A stretch of DNA of 64,000 bases from Styela clava (taxonomy: Eukaryota > Chordata > Ascidiacea > Stolidobranchia > Styelidae): positions 6,353,135 through 6,417,134 of the forward strand of contig NC_135255.1 in the NCBI RefSeq assembly GCF_964204865.1. The letters are read 5' to 3'. This document shows positions 9,489-23,297 of the stretch, in pieces. Both the position numbers and the translations under genes were made by a program. The first letter of the stretch is position 1; the number at the start of each line of letters is the position of its first letter. A model generated the notes under the pieces. It did no database searches. It was not told the origin of the DNA and saw only the letters and a list, made by a program, of their open reading frames with translations.

Positions 9489-12400
9489 ATGTCACAGTTA
9501 CAATTCAATCAACGAGTTAATCCTACCACTGGGAAAATGGAGTGGGTAGCTCAAAATAAAGAAGACTATGATTATTTCCAAGGTAAGTTCTTTATTATTT
9601 ACCGCCGATTTTGTGTACGATAATGTCTTTTTTGTTGTATACTTGTATATATTGTGGGTCTATGCTGTATTCGGGTAAACTAAATGTATAGTCAGAAGTA
9701 TTCTTTTCTGTCAACATTGTGGTAACTGCATCAACCACTTTGAACTGGGGTACCTGGCCTGAGCAAACTACTTTGTTTCATCATAAGACTCTACCGGGGG
9801 AATTAATTTTTAGGGAACGTTTGTATTTTTGCTATTATTTCTGTATTGCTGTTGTTTCTGATCTGATCTTATGAAGAAGACATACTCCTGGTACCGAATA
9901 CATATATTGCAATTGTATATTTACAAATACAAAGAACAGTTCCAAGTCATGACTGATAAGTCACATAAAAATCAAAGTTTCACTGCAAGCCCGAGTTCGT
10001 TAATTACTTGTCCATCGTTATCCTCTCTTTTCTCTCCTAACGATTGGTCGCTTTTATGCTGGTTTTGGTATCCTTAGGGCATGACGCGTTATCGTCATCG
10101 TACCTTACAGGACGTCTAATTGTTACGTATTTTATGACTGAGAGATTGCTTCTAATTTTAAGATTAGTATGACTTTAAGTCTAAACACGTAACTTAACCA
10201 AAATCAGCAAAATTACCCAATATCCTATACTATGCACCTACTTTAGCTGCGGAGCAGTGGCCAAGCTTGGGCGTGCAGTGAAAATATATACACAAAATGC
10301 AACAAAATTCATAAAAACATAAGAAAGTTGAAATTATGATTATGAGACAGAATGTGTGTGTGTTATACAGTGTATGGAAAGAAAAAGATTTGGCGTTGGT
10401 TTATTTTATAATTTAGGTGACAGATTACTACCAATGCTTAGCTTTAATACACTTCGTTTCACATTAATAAATTTTGAAGCGCTGAAAAAAATAAAAAAAT
10501 ACGCGTGTTGCGTTGATGAGCCTTTCCGGCTATAATTGTGATGAGCCTCTCTGGGCGTTTAAAAATAAAAATAAAATGAGGATTTCACTTGCGTTTATGC
10601 AAATACATCCTGAAGCGCTGATTCGAAATACGATCGTATATGAAATCATATTTTGAAAAAAATGTTAAAGTCAACGTAAAGTATATTTAAAGAAAACGAA
10701 TGCTAATATCTGCCAAAATCGAATAAATTAAATATTTTTGAGTAAACCTCGTTGGGTTTAATACCAAATATAGAACGCCTTAAAGATTAGAAAGAAGGAA
10801 ACGTGAAATACCTGTGAAGAAGAAGAAGAATGTCTGTCCATTTTGTACACGAAATTGAAATATTTATAGTACAATATAAAATGCTACAATCGCGCGGTTT
10901 CTTGAAGTTGGTTCGCGGGCGTTTCTTTCTGAAGTTCTTTCGTTTCATATCTTTCTCATTTGTTTTTGTAGTCAAGAGTTCTGACTAGTTTTTGATTTTA
11001 CAGTTTTTTTCTGGTGTAAAACAGTTCATATAGTATGAATGTTTTACACACATATTTTTATAACAGTCCATATAATGTGAATCTCATACACATTTTTAAA
11101 TCTAACAGTCTTTTTCTTTTTGTCAGAGTCTTTGGTATTTCGCTTGTAATTCCTTGATTTTTCATACTGTCTGAATCTTGGTTTGGTTGTTGTTTTTCAT
11201 TTTCCCTGATCTTTTTATCCTCGGCTTGCTTGTGGAGTTGATGTCTTTTTGGGGGTCACCTTTAGTTCTAACGGTTGTTTTTCAGACTCCATCTCAGAAA
11301 GGCGCTGGTTCGTCTGTCGGGTCACCATTTTTAGGGAACGTTTGTATTTTTGCTATTATTTCTGTATTGCTGTTGTTTCTGATCTGATCTTATGAAGAAG
11401 ACATACTCCTGGTACCGAATACATATATTGCAATTGTATATTTACAAATACAAAGAACAGTTCCAAGTCATGACTGATAAGTCACATAAAAATCAAAGTT
11501 TCACTGCAAGCCCGAGTTCGTTAATTACTTGTCCATCGTTATCCTCTCTTTTCTCTCCTAACGATTGGTCGCTTTTATGCTGGTTTTGGTATCCTTAGGG
11601 CATGACGCGTTATCGTCATCGTACCTTACAGGACGTCTAATTGTTACGTATTTTATGACTGAGAGATTGCTTCTAATTTTAAGATTAGTATGACTTTAAG
11701 TCTAAACACGTAACTTAACCAAAATCAGCAAAATTACCCAATATCCTATAAATTTACTCAAATTGATATGAGTTGTTAATTCAAGTCTTGTTCACACAAC
11801 TTTTACTGGACTGAATTCAGCATGTCTTTAATATTAGAATATAAATTAGCGTTTTACCTCGTGAGACATGTCACAATGTGCAATGTAGCTTCAATTGTGT
11901 GCAATTAACATTAAGAGTATATATGTTTTTCTTAGACGTTGCTCGGTCATCATATGCGGACATGCTTCATGATACAGAAAGAAATCAAATGTATTACAAA
12001 GCTATTAAATTGGCTGTGAAAAGCATGCATGAAAGAGGAAAAAGGGCAAAAGTACTTGACATTGGGACAGGAACAGGCTTATTGTCAATGATGGCTGACA
12101 CTGCAGGAGCTGATTCCATCACTGCAATTGAGGTAAGATAGAATAGGATATACATATTTATCTCGAGGGGAAGAGGAAAGCCGCTAAAACGGCTTAATGA
12201 TATGGCGAACAACGGCCTCTCGTCCAGTTATCAGTCGATGTCAGGTATGGGATTAGCCAGTTTCAGATGCATGGACTTGAGGGTGAAAGAAGCTGTGACC
12301 GACCAGGGGTTAATAAATCACAGCGAGGAGTCCAGCAAATCTCATGCACATAAGTATCCCCCACAGATTTCGAACCCGCAAACCCACGCAGGGTAATCAG

Positions 12401-14834
12401 GGGAGCTTATCTCATAACGCTTAACTGGATGCGCCACCCTGCCAAGGTATTTTTATGATGTCTTATATATCTGATTTATTGGATCCTAATTGCCTGATTA
12501 ATAATACCTCTTTGTAATCAGTTACAATTTCTTCTATGAACAAGGTATTCGAACCAATGGCAGAAGTTGCACGATCTGTTACAGCAGCCAATGGATTCGG
12601 TAAAATCAATGTCATCAATAAACACTCCACTGAGGTAGCTGTCGGTGAGGATAAAGACATGCAGGTTTGTTAAGCTTATCAATTATTCAAATGCCTTTAA
12701 ATATCTCAATTCGATGGATTGTATACTTTTGAAAGCATAATATATTAAAAGTTTTATTTTATTGTAGGAGAAAGCAAATATTCTTGTGACTGAACTTTTT
12801 GATACAGAGCTTATAGGAGAAGGTGCTCTCAAGGCATACCAACATGCACACAAGAATTTAATGGAAGATGTAAGATTACATTCACTACAGTAATTTAGTT
12901 TTCTTCAAGATGGTTTGTTTCAATTGTGATTTTTTACTTAGGATTGCATAGCGGTACCGCACTCTGCAACAACGTATGTACAATTGGTTGAGTCAGATGT
13001 TATGGATTCATGGCATTCACTAAATCCCATTGAAATTCCGCTTGAAAATGGGTTATCGACGGACATCTATCCTGACCCAAGAATGGAAAAATGCCCTGGT
13101 GTACCCGCAGTTCATGACATACAACTAAGCCAGATTAAAAGAAGCGAATTTACTGCACTGACAGATGCTGTTGAAGTATTCAAGTTTGAGTGGGGAAGCA
13201 AAACATTGGCTGCATCTGGAAAATCGTATGTTGAAACAACAACAGTGAACAGTGGCAAAGTGCAGGCAAGTTTCCAAATAAACTTGCATGTCTTTATTAA
13301 TACAACTTATACAAGGTATAATTTTGAAGCACTTTTTTACAGTAATATTGGGAATTTGAAGCAAGAATTTGTTAATACCAATTTGGCCTGGATTATAGAT
13401 TATTGGTTAATTTTATATGATTTTATTCATACAAATGACAGGATTTCTTGACCTATGTAGTCTCTGAACAAGACAATATTATTATGGAATTGCAATTTCA
13501 TGAAATCAAATTGGATAACAGTATCTTAGTATTTGAAGCAATTTTCATATGTCTGATAAACTTGATGTTATATTTAGGTTGCTTTATCATGGTGGACATT
13601 AAGCATGGACCAGAAAGGAGAAATCATCTTGAGCACTGCCCCCTATTGGTATCACCCAACTCCTGACAATATGCAATGGAGAGACCACTGGATTCAAAGT
13701 GTCTATTTCATTCCCAAGCCATTCAATATGATCCAAGGCGAAACGATTTGCATATTTGCATTTCACGATGCTTATTCAATTTGGTTTGACGCAAAACCTA
13801 AAAAAACTGATATAATTATACCTCATGAGCGACCAGTATGTGATTATTTACCAAGAATGTTGTGGAGTAGACCTAGATTAGGAATGCTTAATGATGCGAA
13901 CAGAAACCTAGCATTTTCAAAAGCACTGAAAAAAGTGAAATTTGGTGAATCTGTTGATGATGTCGCAGTGTGTGTGAGTGACGTTAGTCTTCTACCTCTG
14001 ATAGCATGTAAGACATGCTTTACCAACGGCCATATATATTCAATCGAAAATGACAGTATTGGTCAAAAGGGCATAAGAAATATTGTAAAGAAAAATGGAT
14101 TAGATGAACGTGTGTCAGTTGTTGAGAAATTTCCCCCTGATGATAGTACACCTGATAAATCGAATTATCAAATAAATCTACTCCTGGGAGAGCCTTTCTT
14201 CAATGCGTCTTTTCTGCCATGGCATGACTTAAGGTTCTGGTATGCTCGAACTGATTTACAATCGTATTTAGCAGCAGAAGCACAAATATTGCCATTAAAA
14301 GCTCATCTTTATATTGCTGCAGTAGAATTCGAAAATTTGTGGAAAATTAGGGCGCCTGTAGGCATTGTTGAAGGTTTTGATGTGTCTGTAATGGATGGCA
14401 TGATAGATCATGCAATGGAGATGAAAGATTATCATGAGGCAGAGCCACATGCATTATGGGAATATCCTTGCAAATTGCTAAGTGACCCAAAAAGTGTGAT
14501 GACTTTCAATTTTTCTAATCCTGTTCCTGATAAAGAAATAGTTTCAGTTGGAGATCTGAGTCTTGATTTATATGATAATACCTCCACTAGAACTTGCCAT
14601 GGTGTTGTGCTGTGGATGGTGTATGACCTGGATGAGGAAATATCAATCAGTACAGGGATCACGGAGAGAAAAGGGTTTACTGCAAAATGGAACATCCACC
14701 ACAAACAGGGAGTGTTTTTTCTAAGAAAACCCCTTACCCTAAAATATATGAAAAATGAAAAAGTTGACTATGAAATAGCATTTATTCCAACGACTGGTAG
14801 TTTTAATATGAAATTCAATATACAGGCTCGATGA
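9489..14834 (+). CDS. PRMT7: Protein arginine methyltransferase 7 (six exons)
   Basis: Exons 9489-9582, 11936-12132, 12545-12664, 12768-12869, 12942-13265 and 13578-14834 join in frame to 697 residues, close to the roughly 690 usual for PRMT7. The enzyme makes monomethyl-arginine on histones, Sm proteins and other RNA-binding proteins using S-adenosylmethionine. Visible marks: the N-terminal [26 protein letters not shown] before the first methyltransferase core; SAM motif VLDIGTGTG at residues about 71-79; and the double-E loop [12 protein letters not shown] at about 145-156. A second, degenerate methyltransferase-like half follows, as is typical of PRMT7, including [17 protein letters not shown]. 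Intron 5 begins GC instead of GT (CAG/GCAAGT at 13266), and using it restores SGKVQVALSWW. The last exon is unusually long (1,257 bases). Intron 1 contains a 424-bp perfect direct repeat and intron 2 a SINE. The gene converges on PSMA6. Confidence 0.97.
9806..10229. repeat. 424-bp direct repeat, copy 1 (PRMT7 intron 1)
   Basis: Identical by eye to 11327-11750, from ATTTTTAGGGAACG to CCAATATCCTATA; both copies are 424 bp. The 1,097 bp between them belongs to the same modular family seen at 48.3-49.8 and 54.8-56.1 kb. The ends lack TG/CA, so a classical LTR is not supported. Confidence 0.92.
10230..11326. repeat. Modular dispersed repeat between the 424-bp copies
   Basis: Non-coding AT-rich sequence inside PRMT7 intron 1. 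Blocks match the tandem duplication on the right in the same order: GGGTTTAATACCAAATATAGA near 10,753 resembles 49,273 and 55,873; TTCTTTCGTTTCATA near 10,936 resembles 49,390; CTCAGAAAGGCGCTGG near 11,293 resembles the CAGAAGGTGCAGTCTGG block near 48,770. It is an old, mobile or duplicated non-autonomous element. Confidence 0.6.
11327..11750. repeat. 424-bp direct repeat, copy 2 (PRMT7 intron 1)
   Basis: Second perfect copy, starting 1,521 bp after the first and ending 185 bp before exon 2. Sequence on the far side of each copy differs, so this is not a simple tandem duplication. Perfect identity implies a recent event, gene conversion or an assembly error. Confidence 0.92.
12141..12443 (-). 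mobile_element. tRNA-derived SINE in PRMT7 intron 2
   Basis: On the minus strand the right end begins GGGTGGCGCATCCAGTTAAG (A-box-like) and continues to GCGGGTTCGAAATC (B-box-like), a tRNA-like head of about 75 bp. The body follows, with CTGGACGAGAGGCCG and CGTTTTAGCGGCTTTCC, and a tail GATAAATATGTATATCCTA. It is a full-length copy in antisense orientation to the gene. Confidence 0.8.
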
Positions 14835-14904
14835 TAACACAATTGAGCATTTTTTTGAACTCTTGCAGTTTTCAAATACATCACTTTCACAAATTATGTA
14901 TTCA

Positions 14905-17649
<2,745 letters not shown>

Positions 17650-17975
17650 TAGGATTAGGATTTACATATTTATCCTGGAGGAGAGGAAAGTCGATAAGAC
17701 GGCTTAACCATATAGTGAACCACGGCCATGGTTCCATTCCATGTCGGGTATGGGATTAGTTAGTTATTTGTTTTCGGAAGCATGGACTTGATGGTGGAGG
17801 AGGTCGTAACCGTCCAGCAGTTATGTGAACCACCCTACAGCGGCGAGGAGTCCAACAATCCTCTCGCATATGACCATCCCCACATGGGATTTGAACCTGC
17901 GAACCAACGCAGAGTAATCAGAGGTGCGGTGGCGAGCGTATTCCTTACGCTTAGCACGATAAGCCACACCGCCGT
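17650..17975 (-). mobile_element. tRNA-derived SINE upstream of CEP131
   Basis: On the minus strand the head reads GGCGGTGTGGCTTATCGTGC and later CGCAGGTTCAAATCCC (B box). The body contains GCCGTGGTTCACTATATGG and the tail GATAAATATGTAAATCCTAA. Full length and the same family as the 12.1 kb copy. Confidence 0.8.
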
Positions 17976-17997
17976 GTTGTGTTGATGATGAAAGTAT

Positions 17998-18150
17998 AGG
18001 ATTCACATATTTATCCTGGGGGTGTGGAGGGGAAGAGCTGATAAGATGGCTTAAGTATATGGCGAACGCGAACCATTGCCTCTCATCCAGTTACCAGTCC
18101 ATGTCAAGTATGGGATTAGTTAGCCAGTTTTCGGATGCATGATCTTGAGT
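17998..18150 (-). mobile_element. SINE fragment, body and tail only
   Basis: Follows the previous SINE after about 20 bp, in the same orientation. It carries the CACATATTTATCCTGG tail side and the CTCATCCAGTTACCAGTCCA body but no tRNA-like head, so it is 5'-truncated. It ends about 100 bp before the CEP131 ATG. Confidence 0.75.
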
Positions 18151-18231
18151 ATCTTATAATACATTATACTTTTATTAGTCTGGCAAAGCTTGTTTAAATC
18201 AATCAAATCAATTGTCATGATTGATATTATA

Positions 18232-18250
18232 TCATACCTTGTAATTTCAG
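18232..18250 (+). promoter_or_regulatory. 3' splice acceptor just before CEP131 ATG
   Basis: CATACCTTGTAATTTCAG precedes AAAAATG. With only four bases between AG and ATG, it fits either the last base of a 5'-leader intron or an SL trans-splice acceptor. The sequence cannot tell which. Confidence 0.65.
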
Positions 18251-18254
18251 AAAA

Positions 18255-21200
18255 ATGTCAGACCTTAGTTTGACAGGAAAATCTATTTCACCAATTCAGC
18301 AAGGTGCTAGAAGTTACTCTGCTAGATCAACAAGATCATCAGCAAGTGATTATCATAGAACTGCTACACAAAGTGATGTAAAAGTTCCAAGAAGTTCATT
18401 GTCAACCAGACCGAAACGACGAAAGCCTGCTATGACCTTACAATTTCCCAAAAATTCAAAACCGTCACCACGGAGTTACAGTGTGGATATGCCCAAAACT
18501 AACTCATCACATGAATATCTTACATTGTTTGAAACTCCAAGAAATGCAAACCATAGTTCACCAAGGACTCTTACAAATTCGAATATTAAAAAACCCAGTA
18601 AAAAATCTGACAGAGACAGATTTGAGCCAACTACAAATTTCACTCATAATACAACACAAAATTACCACAGATCTTTTTCTACCGATTTACCAAAATATAA
18701 ACCAGTTAATAGCAGTGCTCGAAGTTACAAGTCTGAAAGATATAAAGAAAGTGTGGAGCCATCTTCACCTGTTATTGTGGTACCAATTTGGGATAATGAA
18801 AGGGTTGTTACAAGTACATTTTCTTCTGCTCTTTCACAAAATAATAATAAAGCACCAAAACCAATATCAAATAATAATTTACTAAAAAGAGAAGAAGCTG
18901 CGAAAAAAATTCAGACGTGGTACAAGCGGCATTCTGTTCGTGCTAAATCTAGTGAAGCAGCATTAAAGCGTATGCTTCATCAAAAGAAAATTGAAGTTGA
19001 AGGTACGATGCATCAAGAAGAAATGCAAACAAAACAACGAACAGATGAGCAGAAAAGAAAACAGAGGAGAGAGCGAGAAAGAGAAGAGCGGAAACGGGCA
19101 ATTGCAGAGTTGAGAAAAAGCCGCGAAGAGCAGGACCGAATAAAGAAATCTCTTGTGGATGAAGAGATGGCTATTATTGCGGAAAAACAAAAACAGAGTC
19201 GGATTCGTACAGTTTACAAAAAACAGACAGAACGATCTGAAACAAGCGATTCCAAAGTTATTCAAAATGTTGAAGATAAAATAGATAGGATATTTGAAGA
19301 AACAAAATTTTCCACTGCAAAAAGTTCAAGCTATAATTCAGCACAAAAAGACGATATACCTTCTCAAGATGAAGAAAGTATCCCTGAAGAATTACCTGAA
19401 TCACCAGGAGAAACGACAAAAAGTCAAGGACTCTTGGAAAGCTTGTTAGAAACAATACAACAACTTGAAGCTGAGCCTGAGCAACTAACAAAAATAGAAA
19501 CTAATGGTAAACTTGATGAAAAGCTTGCGTGGATAGATGAAATGCAGGCAGATCACTTGAGCTCTGTATCCAATTCAAAAGTTTCTGGCAGTGCTCGTGG
19601 TGCTGGTGATTTCATAGATGGTACAAAACCGGTACAAGACAGCACAAACAACTTGTTAACAAAAGCTAAACTTAGCAATCTCATGGAGTTTTTGGATAAT
19701 GTAGAGAAACAGGATGAAAAGTATGAGGCAGCGCGCTCTCACACTAGTCATGTCTCAGAACACAGACATCAAGAAATTTCAGAATCTGATAAAATGGCTG
19801 AATTAGTTCAAGCAGAGAAAGCTGCTTCTCAAGTTACAACAGAGTTGCTAAAATTACGTCTGAATGTGGACGAAAAGACAAAAAGTGTGGATTTGCTAAA
19901 GAAAGCACTTGCACAGCAACGTGAATTGACAGTTCGTCATGCACATGAACAGGAAAAAGAAATGAACCAACGATTGAAAATGCAGAAAGAGCAATATGAA
20001 TCAACAATCCAAAGGCATCTTTCTTTCATCGATCAACTAATTGATGACAAAAAAGTTCTTGGTGAAAAATGTGAAAGGGTTGTTATTGAAATGAAGCAAG
20101 CTGAAAGTAAATATCAGAAAAAGATAAAAGAACTTCAAGAGGCCCATGCTATTGAAGTCCGAAAGCAAAAAGAAGTATTATCGGCTGCTGAGAAGTTGCG
20201 AAGAGAAAAATGGATTGAGGATAAGACAAAAACTATAAAAGAAATGACTGTAAAAGGATTGGAACCTGAGATACAAAGGTTAATAGCTAAACATAAACAG
20301 GAAGTAAAAAAAATAAAAGCAATTCATGAAGCAGAGTTACTGCAATCAGATGAGAGAGCCGGTCAAAGATATATTCGACAAACTGAGGAGTTGCGTGAAC
20401 ATCTCGAACGGGAAAAAGATGCAGCTTGCAATCGAGAAAGAGAAATGGCAAGACAGAGATATGAAAAGCAACTTGAACAAGAAGAAATTGCTCTGCAGCA
20501 ACAAAGAAGAAGATTGTATGCTGAAGTATCCGATGAAAAAGAAAGGCTGAATGAGCAAGCTGCTCGACAACGAGCTGACATTGATCGCCTAAAAGAACAA
20601 TTGGAAAAACATAACAGCCTTGCCACCTCCGCACTAACAGATGAATATGAGAAAAGCAAAGAGGAAGCTGAACGACGCCATACAGTGGAAATCGAAACTC
20701 TGAAAGAACGGTTGGAATTAGAAAAACAAGCCTGGCAAGAAACTTATATGAAAAAGCAGGAAGCATATGTTCTCCAAAAAGAAAGAGAATTGAAAGATGC
20801 AGTACGACAAGATCGTGATTCTGAAATTGAAACTGTAATAGAACAGCTTGAAAAGGACATGGGTGTACAAAGAAGTCAAATCGAAAAAACAGCTGAAAAT
20901 AGAATCAAGAGAATACGGGAAAAGTATGAATCGGAACTCAAAGAGATTGAAGTTTTGGAACGACAGACTCATGAAAAATACAACAACATGAAAGTGCAAT
21001 ATTCTGACATGGAGGGTGAAAATATGAGGCTGAAAAGCACAATTGCTCATAAGGAACAAGAAATCTTAGATGTGAAAAAGGTGAAAAACAGACTTGTGGA
21101 AGAAAGAGGGAACGTCACAGATATAGTTCGTGACGAATTTGCTGAGCGGCTAGTACACACAGAGGAAGAAAATAAGAGGATGAAGAATGAAATCGCACAA

Positions 21201-21416
21201 ATGCGAGCTCGACACCGGTTGGAACTGGATCGAGTAAACCAAGAAAAAGAAGAGGAGCTTGCTGAAGTACACAAAAGAGTGAAAGCAGCAATTGTGAAAA
21301 AAGAAGAATCAGTTGCACAAATAAAACAACAGCATGAGTCCGCAGTTAAGCGTGCTGATCATCTAGAAGGCTTGTTGGAAGCACAACGAAAACAACTCCT
21401 TGGCAGGAAGAAATAG
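18255..21416 (+). CDS. CEP131: Centrosomal protein of 131 kDa (AZI1), single coding exon
   Basis: Uninterrupted frame of 1,053 residues. CEP131 is a centriolar-satellite and ciliary basal-body protein needed for cilium formation and satellite traffic. Near the start DLSLTG matches the family N-terminus. A Ser/Arg-rich disordered stretch covers about residues 1-205, an IQ-like motif AAKKIQTWYKRH lies near 215-226, and charged coiled coil fills most of 230-1053. The best-conserved block is ATIQRHLSFIDQLIDDKKVL near 575-600, followed by GLEPEIQRLIAKHKQEVKKI and HEAELLQSDERAGQR. The C-terminus keeps AVKRADHLEGLLE. Length is close to the human protein (about 1,080). Vertebrate genes have many exons; here there are none within the coding region. 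A clean acceptor (GTAATTTCAG) ends at 18250, four bases before the ATG, so a leader intron or trans-spliced leader is likely. Two SINE copies lie just upstream. Confidence 0.96.
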   Translation: MSDLSLTGKSISPIQQGARSYSARSTRSSASDYHRTATQSDVKVPRSSLSTRPKRRKPAMTLQFPKNSKPSPRSYSVDMPKTNSSHEYLTLFETPRNANHSSPRTLTNSNIKKPSKKSDRDRFEPTTNFTHNTTQNYHRSFSTDLPKYKPVNSSARSYKSERYKESVEPSSPVIVVPIWDNERVVTSTFSSALSQNNNKAPKPISNNNLLKREEAAKKIQTWYKRHSVRAKSSEAALKRMLHQKKIEVEGTMHQEEMQTKQRTDEQKRKQRREREREERKRAIAELRKSREEQDRIKKSLVDEEMAIIAEKQKQSRIRTVYKKQTERSETSDSKVIQNVEDKIDRIFEETKFSTAKSSSYNSAQKDDIPSQDEESIPEELPESPGETTKSQGLLESLLETIQQLEAEPEQLTKIETNGKLDEKLAWIDEMQADHLSSVSNSKVSGSARGAGDFIDGTKPVQDSTNNLLTKAKLSNLMEFLDNVEKQDEKYEAARSHTSHVSEHRHQEISESDKMAELVQAEKAASQVTTELLKLRLNVDEKTKSVDLLKKALAQQRELTVRHAHEQEKEMNQRLKMQKEQYESTIQRHLSFIDQLIDDKKVLGEKCERVVIEMKQAESKYQKKIKELQEAHAIEVRKQKEVLSAAEKLRREKWIEDKTKTIKEMTVKGLEPEIQRLIAKHKQEVKKIKAIHEAELLQSDERAGQRYIRQTEELREHLEREKDAACNREREMARQRYEKQLEQEEIALQQQRRRLYAEVSDEKERLNEQAARQRADIDRLKEQLEKHNSLATSALTDEYEKSKEEAERRHTVEIETLKERLELEKQAWQETYMKKQEAYVLQKERELKDAVRQDRDSEIETVIEQLEKDMGVQRSQIEKTAENRIKRIREKYESELKEIEVLERQTHEKYNNMKVQYSDMEGENMRLKSTIAHKEQEILDVKKVKNRLVEERGNVTDIVRDEFAERLVHTEEENKRMKNEIAQMRARHRLELDRVNQEKEEELAEVHKRVKAAIVKKEESVAQIKQQHESAVKRADHLEGLLEAQRKQLLGRKK

Positions 21417-22142
21417 CAATATCTCCTGGTTAATAGAATTCACCATCAAATATCTTGCCTGGTCCAGCTTAAGGTCTTTGATTTTCAGCCCTGAGCCTAA
21501 CATAATGTCATCGGTATAACCTTGTAGCTCCAGCTTTGTCCAAAGCTCAAATCGTTCATTTGGTCACTACATTGTCACATTGATGGTTTTATACATGCCC
21601 TACCTGGACTGTTTTGGTAGTTTGGGCGACACATGTGCCTTGTTCTGTATTTTAGCATAGCAGCGTTTTATCCCTCACAGAGAATAGAGAATATATTTTT
21701 GTACTAAAATGATTACTCAATTTCACCATGGGTATCATGTTTTACTGAAATGTTTTATTTTTTAGTTATTGCAAATTTTGATATATTTGATACATTATAA
21801 TAGTTACTTTTCATTGTGCCGGCTCTTTTAAAATGGGAAGGTGAAAGAGGCAGGATAAGTGAGTAGTTCATTCGGATTGAGCACAGAAAGTAAGTAGGGT
21901 ACGGCATTAAATATTAGGTCAGGGGGGGGGGGGGGCACAATGCTAGGCGTAAAACTGATTTTACTATCCACTTCTCAAGAAAACTCTCCGTTCTTCCTAG
22001 TTTCGTTGCTTGATGAGGTTATTTCACATGGTGTTCCTCCCTTTTTTAGTGCATGAATTGTTTGAACATAATGGAACTTGGAATCTACCAATCAAAATAA
22101 CACTGGAATGATAAACAAACAGCGTGGCCACGAGCCATAAAA
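21417..22142. other. CEP131 3' UTR and spacer with a G14 run
   Basis: No coding region is seen. A homopolymer of 14 G begins at 21922. The sequence grades into a worn hAT end at about 22143. Confidence 0.5.
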
Positions 22143-22157
22143 GGTTGGGAACCACTG
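22143..22157. mobile_element. Solo hAT-like terminal repeat
   Basis: GGTTGGGAACCACTG is a typical hAT terminus, matching the right end of the element at 51.2-52.1 kb. No matching left end was found, so it is a remnant. Confidence 0.55.
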
Positions 22158-23044
22158 TAAGAGGTGGTCTTGGAACATCACTTCATTTGCAATCTAATTG
22201 ATTTTGGAATCATATAAATATCAAAATTGGGTATTATTCTTTTATTTCCTCAATCCGTTGGGAGAAGTTATTTTCCCGGCTTCCCTTTTTATACTTTGCT
22301 TATATCTCAAGAAAACAAGGATCAAAGAAAACGACAAACAATTAATAGGACGATAACAGCCCATTTTGACAGGCATTCGTTATGGGATAATGTTTCTAAG
22401 CGAATGCGGATATGCACATCCGTCTATGTGTATCACATTGCAGGCTTTCTCAATAGGATTGTGTTGAGATTTAAAACATAGACGTTCACTTTTAAAAATT
22501 TTATTCCATAGCAAAATGCTATTGGCACATAGAAAATAAGACTTACAATTCAATTACCTTCATACATAGATCTAGCATGAACTGAAATTACACAACTGCA
22601 ACAGTTAAAAATGACAGAATGAAGGTAATTAGAGCCACAGGAAACTATGCATTTTATTTTGCTCAATATTAACAGATATACTATTTCCCAATGATATGCT
22701 AAGTTAAAATACATATGGTTCGCAATGCCACTTTGGGGGTATAGAAACAATAGTGTCAAACCATCACTATTGGAGGTAAGCAGTCACTGTTTAGCTTGTT
22801 TTGCAATCAAGTATTTAAGTAGTACATGTTTGGAAGCTACACTAGATCAAAGTAGGGTATACAAACATAAATAAAAATCGCTCTTACAACTTACCGAAAA
22901 CAGCACAAACAAAAAGAAACTATGATAAACGCTGTTTTCGATAATTAGCAAGACCGAAAATAGATCGAAATGTTTTTATAAGTCTATGCACAATCACGGA
23001 TTGTTAAATCAGTTTTTTTGTGGTTGGTATTAGTTCATTAAAAA
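22158..23044. other. Spacer, nothing recognised
   Basis: AT-rich sequence downstream of CEP131 and SNRPG (the genes converge here). Short open frames lack domains. No repeat family was identified. Confidence 0.45.
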
Positions 23045-23278
23045 TCATTGAATCCTTTCCAATGCTTCCAACATTAATATCGAATTTCCGCGAACGACCA
23101 CCATTCCGACGGGTGCAGTGGTCCCGTCTTTTCTGCGCTCTGTTCCATCATCCACAACTAGATTCATGAAAGGATCGAATCCTCGCAAAACTCCCGTAAC
23201 AGATCGTCCACCATTCAACTTTAAATCCAATCTTTTATCCATAAACTTCTTCAATTCTGGTGGATGGGCCTTGCTCAT
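23045..23278 (-). CDS. SNRPG: Small nuclear ribonucleoprotein G (Sm G), single exon
   Basis: 77 residues from ATG at 23278 to TGA at 23045, the normal size for Sm G. It is one of seven Sm proteins forming the ring around U1, U2, U4 and U5 snRNA, needed for snRNP assembly and splicing. The N-terminus [17 protein letters not shown] is followed by the Sm1 motif ([20 protein letters not shown], then NLVVDD) and the Sm2 motif [15 protein letters not shown]. The frame stays open upstream, but the 23278 Met is the family start. No introns. The truncated copy at 9004-9150 shares this gene's leader as well as its coding part. Confidence 0.97.
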   Translation of the reverse strand: MSKAHPPELKKFMDKRLDLKLNGGRSVTGVLRGFDPFMNLVVDDGTERRKDGTTAPVGMVVVRGNSILMLEALERIQ

Positions 23279-23297
23279 CTTGATATTACGCGATACA

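Noticed and set aside
9806-11750. Reading the 424-bp repeats as LTRs of a retrotransposon
   Set aside because: The ends are not TG/CA, no primer-binding site or gag/pol frame is seen and no flanking target duplication is clear.
12202-12396. 64-codon frame in PRMT7 intron 2
   Set aside because: It lies wholly within a SINE.
18963-21318. Many long antisense and alternative-frame open frames across CEP131
   Set aside because: They are shadows of a Lys/Glu-rich coding frame; none has a recognised domain.
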